22,869 nt of DNA, from contig DATKYB010000061.1 of NCBI GenBank assembly GCA_035528715.1, forward strand, positions 1 to 22,869, read 5' to 3'. The position numbers were made by a program, and so were the translations under genes. This stretch comes from Nitrospinota bacterium. Lineage in GTDB: Bacteria; JADFOP01; DATKYB01. Below, piece after piece: positions 15,093 to 20,501 of this stretch. How positions within the stretch are numbered: position 1 is the first letter of the stretch; every line of letters begins with the position of its first letter. Below the pieces are notes generated by a model. The model did not search any database, was not told the DNA's origin, and worked only from the letters and a program-made list of their open reading frames with translations.

Positions 15093-15371
15093 CTATCTAT
15101 CCTCTTCTTCAGTAAGCCTTGCAGAAAATTTTATCGGCCGAATAGGAGGCCTGGAGGTATGGGGCTTGATATTCTTCATCGGTTTCCCTGTCTCCTCAGA
15201 TAGGATCTTAGCTACCCACTGCAGGCAGCTCTTTCCCTGGCAAAGACCCATACCAACTCGTGTCCATCTCTTAATAGCATTTACTGTGTTTGCCCCTCTG
15301 CGAATGGCTTTGATAACCTCTTCCTTTGTTACCTCTTCACAGCGGCATATAATGACTTCATTATCAATCAT
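15093..15371 (-). CDS. BFD-like [2Fe-2S] subunit
   Basis: This 92-aa protein is a stand-alone BFD-like (bacterioferritin-associated ferredoxin type) [2Fe-2S] domain. Its ligands are Cys9 and Cys11 (ICRCEEVT) and Cys44 and Cys49 (LCQGKSC), a complete C-x-C and C-x4-C set. In HcnB and related dehydrogenase subunits this domain is fused to the C-terminus of the FAD subunit; here it is a separate gene. Residues 50-92 form a short tail with AKILSEETGKPMKNIKPH, like the regions that follow the BFD domain in the fused proteins. The ATG overlaps the stop of the 4Fe-4S gene as ATGA, so translation is coupled. Its expected job is electron relay between the flavoproteins. Confidence 0.88.
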   Translation of the reverse strand: MIDNEVIICRCEEVTKEEVIKAIRRGANTVNAIKRWTRVGMGLCQGKSCLQWVAKILSEETGKPMKNIKPHTSRPPIRPIKFSARLTEEEDR

Positions 15372-15862
15372 AAAATCCTAAACCCCCTTACCTCCATAGC
15401 AAGGCCCTTAGGAACGGCCAGTGTTATTACAGGCGTTCTATCATATTTTTTTGGATTCAAAATTCTTACAATCCTTCCCTTTCCAACAGGGGTTCCTCGA
15501 CGATTTAAAATTTCTACCCTATCCCCCTTTTTGGGAAGGGGTAAAAATTCATAAGGGATGCTTACCAATTCCTCTTTATCGCTGTACGTCTCATCCACCA
15601 AAAATATAGCAAGACCAGGACAGATGGGGATACAGGAACCGCATCCCGTGCATCTCCCCTCAATTAATACAGGGAGGTCATTAATAGAAGGAGTAATTTT
15701 AATGGCTCTATTTGGACATGCAAGAACGCATGGGTCACATGGAATTTCTTGAATGCACTCAATAACGGCCACGGGCCCCTTTCTCAACCTTTTTTGGGAA
15801 GGAACCCCAGGGCTTTTTTCTAATTCTTCTGATTCAATAACTCCATCCTTTTCTAACGGCAT
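15368..15862 (-). CDS. 4Fe-4S dicluster ferredoxin-like subunit
   Basis: This 164-aa protein has two cysteine sets. The second is a textbook site, Cys71, Cys74, Cys77 and Cys81 (CTGCGSCIPICPG). The first is wider: Cys36, Cys42, Cys45, Cys49 (C-x5-C-x2-C-x3-CP). A C-terminal domain of about 60 residues follows (PKKGDRVEILNRRGTPVGKGRIVRIL region), which could bind the partner subunits. It starts 2 nt after the FAD gene's stop, with AGGAGG in that overlap zone. In the complex it should carry electrons between the flavin subunits and an outside acceptor. It resembles the ferredoxin-like subunit of archaeal proline dehydrogenase, by context rather than by a diagnostic motif. Confidence 0.86.
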   Translation of the reverse strand: MPLEKDGVIESEELEKSPGVPSQKRLRKGPVAVIECIQEIPCDPCVLACPNRAIKITPSINDLPVLIEGRCTGCGSCIPICPGLAIFLVDETYSDKEELVSIPYEFLPLPKKGDRVEILNRRGTPVGKGRIVRILNPKKYDRTPVITLAVPKGLAMEVRGFRIL

Positions 15863-15864
15863 AA

Positions 15865-16953
15865 TTACTTCCTCCTAAGAAGCAGCCTCTCCTTCGCTTT
15901 TTTAGAGGCTTCTCCAAATGGTCCCTTTCTTAATTCATGTAATCTCTTTAAAATCTCTTTTTTTCTCTTCAAAGCTTCTCTATCTTCAATATATCCAAGG
16001 GAATGAGCAATGGCAACTCCAGCAAGCCTTCCCTCTTCTATGGCAACGCTTGCCTCTTCAATCCCTGCACTATCTCCAGCTGTATATATCCCCTCTATTG
16101 AAGTCTCCATATACTGATCATGTTTTGGGATATATCCCCCCAATTCCTCTAAATATTCGAATTTACATCCTGCAATCCAAGCGAGATCATCCATGGGTCC
16201 AAGACCTACGGCAAGGCAGATCAGATCAACATTAAGTTCTTCTTCAGTGCCGGGGATCTCATTCCAATCCTTATCTATTTTAACCAGTACAGCTCTTTCA
16301 ACCTTCTCATTTCCCTCAGCTCTCTTTATGGTCTTAGAGGTTTCAACGGGGACTCCAAATCTGGTTAACTTGCTTGCATGAACACCCCAACCCCCTATGA
16401 CTGGTCTTCCCTCTACTACTTTAATCACCTCAGCCCCTGCCTGCATAAGATGATAGGCAACAATCAGACCAACATTGCCTGCCCCAATCATAAGAGCCCT
16501 TCTTCCTGGTAAGACCCTTTGGATATTTATCAATGTCTGTACAGCACCTGCTCCCATCACTCCGGGGAGCGTCCATCCAGGAAAGGGTAAGGGGTTCTCA
16601 TTTGCCCCTGTGGCTAATAAAATCTTTTTTGCCTTTAATTGTCCACCTTTTTCATCCTGAATAAAGGCAAGGACATCTTTATTAAAAATACCCCAGACCG
16701 TTGTATTTAATAAAACTTCAACGCCCAAATCCTCTGTCTCTTTTAGAAGCCTCTCTCCAATCTCTATCCCTCTAATCCCTGCATAATGTTCCATCGTACC
16801 AAAAAATTTATGGGTCTGTTTAAAGAGCTGGCCCCCGGCCCTTTTATTCTCATCAATCAAAACTACATGGACCCCTGCTTTTGCTGCTTCTACAGCAGCA
16901 GAAAGCCCTGCTGGACCCGCACCTACAATAGCCATTTCCACCTCTTTCATCAT
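15865..16953 (-). CDS. FAD/NAD(P)-binding oxidoreductase subunit (HcnB/PDH alpha-like)
   Basis: This 362-aa protein is a two-dinucleotide-domain flavoprotein. Near the N-terminus is AIVGAGPAGLSAAVEAAKAG with VVLIDENKRAGGQLFKQTHKF, and a second Rossmann site follows as ALMIGAGNVGLIVAYHLMQAG. The C-terminal FAD contact is GIYTAGDSAGIEEASVAIEEG. GGQLFKQTHKFFG is typical of the alpha subunits of sarcosine oxidase, HcnB and proline dehydrogenase. I place the start at the ATG at 16953, where GGGGAG lies upstream and the ATG overlaps the previous stop as ATGA; a GTG at 16962 is the longer alternative. Unlike HcnB, it lacks a C-terminal BFD domain, which is encoded separately two genes downstream. 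Role: electron transfer from the catalytic subunit, possibly via NAD(P)H. Confidence 0.9.
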   Translation of the reverse strand: MMKEVEMAIVGAGPAGLSAAVEAAKAGVHVVLIDENKRAGGQLFKQTHKFFGTMEHYAGIRGIEIGERLLKETEDLGVEVLLNTTVWGIFNKDVLAFIQDEKGGQLKAKKILLATGANENPLPFPGWTLPGVMGAGAVQTLINIQRVLPGRRALMIGAGNVGLIVAYHLMQAGAEVIKVVEGRPVIGGWGVHASKLTRFGVPVETSKTIKRAEGNEKVERAVLVKIDKDWNEIPGTEEELNVDLICLAVGLGPMDDLAWIAGCKFEYLEELGGYIPKHDQYMETSIEGIYTAGDSAGIEEASVAIEEGRLAGVAIAHSLGYIEDREALKRKKEILKRLHELRKGPFGEASKKAKERLLLRRK

Positions 16954-17261
16954 GATTTCCACTCCCCTAAACCCTTTTGGGTCTCTATCTTCATTCCTTT
17001 TTTAACAGGAGTAATACAGGTCCTTACATTGGGTATACCATCAACCATCATAAGACAATCCGTACACCTTCCTATGGCGCAGAATACTCCTCTTGGTTCT
17101 CCAGTTTTTTCAGTATATCTAAATACATAGCGTCCACGTGCAACCAGGGCAGATGCAATTGTTTCTCCCTCTATGGCTTCAATTGTTTCCCCATCCACAA
17201 AAATCTCAACCAGAGATTTTATCTCTAACTTCCCTAGAATGGGATGATCGATAATTCTCAT
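16950..17261 (-). CDS. Plant-type [2Fe-2S] ferredoxin-like subunit (HcnA-like)
   Basis: This 103-aa protein matches the small [2Fe-2S] subunit of HcnABC-type and sarcosine-oxidase-type complexes. Its ligands are Cys61, Cys66, Cys69 and Cys82 in FCAIGRCTDCLMMVDGIPNV followed by RTC, a full C-x4-C-x2-C-x12-C set. The N-terminus is a beta-grasp (VEIFVDGETIEAIEGETIASALVARG). It is the first gene of the five-gene operon and its stop overlaps the FAD gene's start as ATGA. It should relay electrons inside the complex. The ribosome site is weak (GAGTATAGAAA region). Confidence 0.9.
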   Translation of the reverse strand: MRIIDHPILGKLEIKSLVEIFVDGETIEAIEGETIASALVARGRYVFRYTEKTGEPRGVFCAIGRCTDCLMMVDGIPNVRTCITPVKKGMKIETQKGLGEWKS

Positions 17262-17343
17262 TTTCTATACTCATTCATAGAAGAATTAAGTTAAACTAAA
17301 AAAATTCAGAATAAATAAAATAATGTTCCCTAGCATCCCTAAA

Positions 17344-17377
17344 CATACGTATGCTTTTCTGAATAAAAGGATGTCAA
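17344..17377 (-). promoter_or_regulatory. Possible promoter/operator of the dehydrogenase operon
   Basis: On the minus strand a perfect -35 TTGACA (17377-17372) lies upstream of the operon. The -10 position, 17-18 nt on, is poor (GCATAC or CATACG) but is occupied by the perfect 10-bp palindrome CATACGTATG (17344-17353). A regulator site over a weak -10 would fit a controlled promoter. Confidence 0.35.
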
Positions 17378-17396
17378 GAAATAAAGATTGGTCTTA

Positions 17397-17435
17397 CGTG
17401 CCGAGGGAGGATATCCCCTTCATTTGATGGGCATG
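17397..17435. other. Two-stem inverted-repeat element of unknown role
   Basis: The outer stem CGTGCC (17397-17402) pairs with GGCATG (17430-17435), counting one G-U. Inside it GAGGG, a bulged A, and GG (17403-17410) pair with CC plus CCTTC (17415-17421) across an ATAT loop, again with one G-U. The element lies between the putative -35 of the minus operon and the putative -10 of the EamA gene. No T-run follows, so it is not a terminator. I could not match it to a known riboswitch by eye; a protein-binding site is equally possible. Confidence 0.4.
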
Positions 17436-17463
17436 ACTATCTTTAAGCTATTTTACTATAAAT

Positions 17464-17469
17464 TATAAT
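17464..17469 (+). promoter_or_regulatory. Possible -10 box upstream of the EamA gene
   Basis: A perfect TATAAT at 17464-17469 lacks a convincing -35 (only TTTAAG at 17442-17447). A start about 7 nt downstream would leave almost no leader before the ATG at 17478, which hints that translation begins further downstream. Confidence 0.3.
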
Positions 17470-17477
17470 AGCTCTAT

Positions 17478-18464
17478 ATGCAAGCTTTTTCAAACAGTTT
17501 TATCTTCTTCTGTATGATTTTTTATAATATAATAAAAAATAGTTTTAATCACCTTGAAAGGAGGGTGAGACCATTTAATAAAGAATTAAGTCTTTCAACC
17601 ATAATCTTTGCTCTTTTTGTATATCTCATATGGGGTGGTAATGTGGTCTCTATAAAGATAGGGCTGGATGGAATCCCCCCTATTGCCATGGCTGGTCTTA
17701 GATTCAGTATTGGAGCGATTTGTATCTTTATATGGGCCAAGATAAGCTCTATCCCTCTTCATATAAAGAGAAAAGAGCTCATATTTCACCTGATAAATGG
17801 TGTTTTTTTTATGATTCAGATCTCTCTCTTTTATGTGGGTATGGTCTATGCAACAGCCAGTCATGCATCCATCCTCATTAATACCAATCCGTTTTTTATT
17901 GCTTTATTTGCCCACTTTTTTATTACAGGTGATACGATTAGCTCTCGAAAGATATTTGGATTACTCTTTGCCTTTTTGGGGATCATCTTTATATTCTATG
18001 ATAAACAAAATATTGGTTCTTTCTCCATTGCAGGAGATGCCATTATTTTATTAAGCGCTTTTCTTCTCAGCTTACGTATTATTTATATAAAAAGATTATT
18101 GGAAAGTTTTGAACCAACAAAGGTCGTTTTTTGGGAATTTCTTATAGGTGTACCCCTTTTCTTTGTTTCAAGTCTTCTTTTGGAAGGGAATAGTCAGCTA
18201 AATTTTACTCTTCCTGTCATTGTAGCCGTTTTATATCAAGGAATTATAGTAGCTGGTTTCTGTTTCGTGGCCTCAACCGTTCTCCTGCAGAGGCATAATC
18301 CAAGTATCATGTCTTCCTTTTCCTTTGCCATACCCCTATCAGGGGTTATCCTCAGCCATCTTTTATTGGGAGATGCGATAACGAAAAATCTGATCTTTGG
18401 CTCTCTATTCGTTATTTATGGAATCTACATTGTTACAACACACAGGTTAAAAAATAAAAAATGA
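17478..18464 (+). CDS. EamA/DMT-family transporter
   Basis: The protein has ten hydrophobic helices in two repeats of five, the layout of drug/metabolite transporters of the EamA family. Recognisable points are IWGGNVVSIKIGLDGIPPIAMAGLRFSIGA at the first repeat, YVGMVYATASHASILINTNPFFIALFAHFF with IFGLLFAFLGIIFIF, and MSSFSFAIPLSGVILSHLLLGD in the second. Such inner-membrane carriers commonly export metabolites or amino acids. The start is uncertain: the ATG at 17478 adds an odd hydrophobic 29-residue leader with no ribosome site, while GTG at 17565 is directly abutted by AAAGGAGG with no spacer. From GTG the length would be 299 aa, close to the family norm. It is divergent from the dehydrogenase operon and may move its substrate or product; this is inference. 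Confidence 0.87.
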   Translation: MQAFSNSFIFFCMIFYNIIKNSFNHLERRVRPFNKELSLSTIIFALFVYLIWGGNVVSIKIGLDGIPPIAMAGLRFSIGAICIFIWAKISSIPLHIKRKELIFHLINGVFFMIQISLFYVGMVYATASHASILINTNPFFIALFAHFFITGDTISSRKIFGLLFAFLGIIFIFYDKQNIGSFSIAGDAIILLSAFLLSLRIIYIKRLLESFEPTKVVFWEFLIGVPLFFVSSLLLEGNSQLNFTLPVIVAVLYQGIIVAGFCFVASTVLLQRHNPSIMSSFSFAIPLSGVILSHLLLGDAITKNLIFGSLFVIYGIYIVTTHRLKNKK

Positions 18465-18783
18465 AAAAAGAACAATTACACTTTTTATAATTTCATCAGA
18501 ATCTGATATAATAGAGTATATTTTATTGATAAATCCTTAATTTACATAATTTTTTCTGTTATCTGTGGATAATATTGAGGCTTTAGAAATTGGACTATTA
18601 GAGTCTTTAATTCTTTTTAAGATTAAAATGAAAGTGTTTGTATAATAAGGACTTACATTTTGCTTACATCTTGGCAATTTTTATGAAAATTATTAAAAAA
18701 TAGTAACTTATGGGTTTAAATTGGTGTTTTTTCCACAACTTTTCCACAAGTCTTTGAATAGATGAATAAAAAGGGTTATTTCT
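18465..18783. other. 319-nt gene-free AT-rich region with DnaA-box-like 9-mers
   Basis: No gene is visible here. The stretch holds a perfect DnaA consensus 9-mer TTATCCACA on the minus strand (18572-18564) and two direct copies of the variant TTTTCCACA on the plus strand (18729-18737 and 18740-18748), 11 nt apart, one helical turn. AT-rich DNA (18671-18720) lies between, and TTACAT occurs three times. There is also an inverted repeat ATCAGA-A-TCTGAT at 18495-18507 touching a TATAAT at 18507-18512. Origin-like function is possible, but dnaA, dnaN, gyrB and rpmH are not in the window. Confidence 0.45.
18671..18699 (+). promoter_or_regulatory. Possible promoter of the TPR lipoprotein gene
   Basis: TTGGCA at 18671-18676 (5 of 6 bases) lies 17 nt before TAAAAA at 18694-18699 (4 of 6). 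The two TTTTCCACA copies would sit about 25-45 nt downstream of the start, in the leader. Confidence 0.33.
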
Positions 18784-19170
18784 ATGAAAAATATATATTT
18801 TCTTTTATTGATTTTGAGCATCTTTCTCGTCTCTTGTGCATCTCAAAGTGAACGATTAGCAAAAAAAGGGATGTCATTAGAAAAAAGGGGGATGCTAGAA
18901 AAAGCAAAAATACATTTTGACAAGGCTCTCCAGATTAATCCTGAAGAGGCCTTAGCCCATATAGGACTGGGGTATATTTACTATAAAAAAGGGTTGTATG
19001 ATAAAGCCATAGCAGAATATAAAAAGGGGATTGCTGGAAATCCCAATATCTCTATATTGTATCCTGAAGCTCATTATTATCTGGGTCTGGCTTATAACGA
19101 AAAAGATATGACAGAAGAGGCAAGAAAAGAGTTTAGTCAATATAGAAAATTTAAAAAAATTGAATATTAA
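18784..19170 (+). CDS. TPR-repeat lipoprotein
   Basis: This 128-aa protein has a lipoprotein signal (MKNIYFLLLILSIFLVSC, lipobox LVSC with the modified Cys at 18). About three tetratricopeptide repeats fill the rest: LAKKGMSLEKRGMLEKAKIH, then ALAHIGLGYIYYKKGLYDKAI, then AHYYLGLAYNEKDMTEEARKE. The A/G and Y/F positions at helix interfaces fit the TPR pattern. The role is probably protein-protein scaffolding at the cell envelope, as with PilF/PilW-like or YfgC-type proteins, but the protein is too short and generic for a name. The ribosome site AAAAGGG is moderate. The small coiled-coil gene starts 17 nt after the stop and is likely co-transcribed. Confidence 0.85.
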   Translation: MKNIYFLLLILSIFLVSCASQSERLAKKGMSLEKRGMLEKAKIHFDKALQINPEEALAHIGLGYIYYKKGLYDKAIAEYKKGIAGNPNISILYPEAHYYLGLAYNEKDMTEEARKEFSQYRKFKKIEY

Positions 19171-19187
19171 AAAAAGGGGTGATCATT

Positions 19188-19505
19188 ATGACTGATGAGA
19201 TGAAGAGCGCCTTAGAAATAGCCATGGAAAAATTAAAAAAGATGGGAGAGCAGACTGATGAGAACATCTCTTTAACAGAAAAACAAAAAAATATGATAGC
19301 TGACATAAAAAAAGAATACGATGCAAAGATAGCTGAAAAAGAGATAATGATGCAAAGCAAGATTAAAGAGTTGGCTTATCAGGGAGAACCCATTGAGGTT
19401 AGAGAGCAGACAGAATTCCTTCAAAAAGAATTCGCTGAAGAAAAAATCAGGCTCGAACAAGAAAAGAATAAAAAGATAGAAGAGATCAGAAAAAAACCCA
19501 GATAG
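19188..19505 (+). CDS. Small coiled-coil protein, function unknown
   Basis: I do not recognise this protein. The frame is open from the GTG at 19179, but the ATG at 19188 is preceded by AAGGGGTG and makes a better start (105 aa). The product is soluble and almost fully helical, rich in Lys, Glu and Gln, with heptad-like stretches such as ALEIAMEKLKKMGEQTDEN, LTEKQKNMIADIKKEYDAKI and FAEEKIRLEQEKNKKIEEI. It has no signal peptide, no cysteine and no membrane helix. The composition suggests a long coiled coil that dimerises. It follows the TPR lipoprotein gene by 17 nt, so the two may function together; being cytoplasmic, direct contact is doubtful. Its stop is only 3 nt from the stop of the convergent SPOR gene. 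Confidence 0.75.
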   Translation: MTDEMKSALEIAMEKLKKMGEQTDENISLTEKQKNMIADIKKEYDAKIAEKEIMMQSKIKELAYQGEPIEVREQTEFLQKEFAEEKIRLEQEKNKKIEEIRKKPR

Positions 19506-19508
19506 GAC

Positions 19509-20396
19509 TTATGGCAGGATTACCTCACTTCTATACCCATCTTTTTTCAACCTCTCTAAAATAATCTTAGCTTCTTTCTTTGTTTGATATGCTCCAACGA
19601 GGACCTGATAGCTAATCCCTTTTGTCGGAGATTGAAAGGGAATGATGTGAGGAAGGTAACCCTTTTCTAATAAAAGTGCTTCCGCCTTAGTGGCTTCTTC
19701 ATAAGAATCAAACTTCTTTATTTCTATAGAATAGGGAAGAAGAATGGCTTTTGAATATTTTATCTCTTTTATCTTTTTTAGGTGGGCTGCAAAATCATCT
19801 GCGTCCTTTTTATTTTTAAACCTATCAATAACAACCCTGTACCATTTCCCCTTTTTGGGGACATTGAATAATGAAATATAAGCAAGAAATCCTTCCTGCT
19901 GCCACTCTCTCACCTCTTTTATAGCTGGTTCAATGCTTTTATGAGAAGAGACGTGAACCCCATAGGGATTATTACCCAAAATCTTTTCCTCCCCGCTCCC
20001 TTTCTTTTTCAAAGAGATAGGTTTGGTCTTTTTTATGTCTTTCTTTATACTCTTTGGCCTTCCCTCCTTTTCAGCAATAATCTTTTCTACAATCTGTTCC
20101 TCCTGGAGCCTTGCCTGCTCTAATTGCATTTTGGCCTGTCTCTTCTTAATTTCACTGAGATTGGTGGATAGCTCTCCAAAATTTTTCTCTATTTTTTCAC
20201 TCTCTTTATTTAAGATGGCTTGATTTTCCTCTAACCTATTTAATCTCTTCTCCAGAATATCTATTGGTCCTCTCTTCTGTTCTTCTTGAGGAGAAGCAAG
20301 GGCTTCTTTAGCTATGGGTTGTTTTTCTATCTTTTGTTGTGCCCCGCACCCCATGAGAAAACATACTAAAAAAAAGAGAATGAATCTTCTCATCAT
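19509..20396 (-). CDS. Lipoprotein with coiled coil and two SPOR repeats
   Basis: This 295-aa protein has a lipoprotein signal with lipobox LMGC and Cys at residue 17. Residues about 45-115 form a coiled coil rich in Glu, Lys, Gln (RLEENQAILNKESEKIEKN, MQLEQARLQEEQIVE). Two SPOR-like repeats follow: residues ~142-215 (YGVHVSSHKSIEPAIKEV to DDFAAHLKKI) and ~219-295 (YSIEIKKFDSYEEATKAEAL, then YQVLVGAYQTKKEAKIILERLKKDGY). SPOR domains bind denuded glycan strands of septal peptidoglycan, so a role in division or cell-wall remodelling is likely. The start has two ATGs in a row (MM), with AAGGA before them. The gene has its own promoter-like site at 20437-20465. Confidence 0.86.
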   Translation of the reverse strand: MMRRFILFFLVCFLMGCGAQQKIEKQPIAKEALASPQEEQKRGPIDILEKRLNRLEENQAILNKESEKIEKNFGELSTNLSEIKKRQAKMQLEQARLQEEQIVEKIIAEKEGRPKSIKKDIKKTKPISLKKKGSGEEKILGNNPYGVHVSSHKSIEPAIKEVREWQQEGFLAYISLFNVPKKGKWYRVVIDRFKNKKDADDFAAHLKKIKEIKYSKAILLPYSIEIKKFDSYEEATKAEALLLEKGYLPHIIPFQSPTKGISYQVLVGAYQTKKEAKIILERLKKDGYRSEVILP

Positions 20397-20436
20397 AGGT
20401 TCCTTATATAGTTTTTTTTTGAAATTAATATTTATA

Positions 20437-20465
20437 ATTATAAAGTTTTAAAGGCTTTTTTGCAA
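20437..20465 (-). promoter_or_regulatory. Sigma70-type promoter of the SPOR lipoprotein gene
   Basis: On the minus strand TTGCAA (20465-20460, 4 of 6 bases) lies exactly 17 nt before a perfect TATAAT (20442-20437). Transcription would start near 20430, leaving a leader of about 34 nt. Confidence 0.6.
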
Positions 20466-20501
20466 TGAAAAGTTTTTAGGTGATGAGGCTTGATTCATTC
20501 A

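Noticed and set aside
15073-15381. 102-aa plus-strand open frame in the dehydrogenase operon
   Set aside because: Antisense to the BFD-like gene whose four cysteine ligands are complete; no ribosome site.
18640-18670. Repeated CTTACAT units as an iteron-like array
   Set aside because: Only two close copies plus one TTACAT further away; too few and too simple in AT-rich DNA to call iterons.
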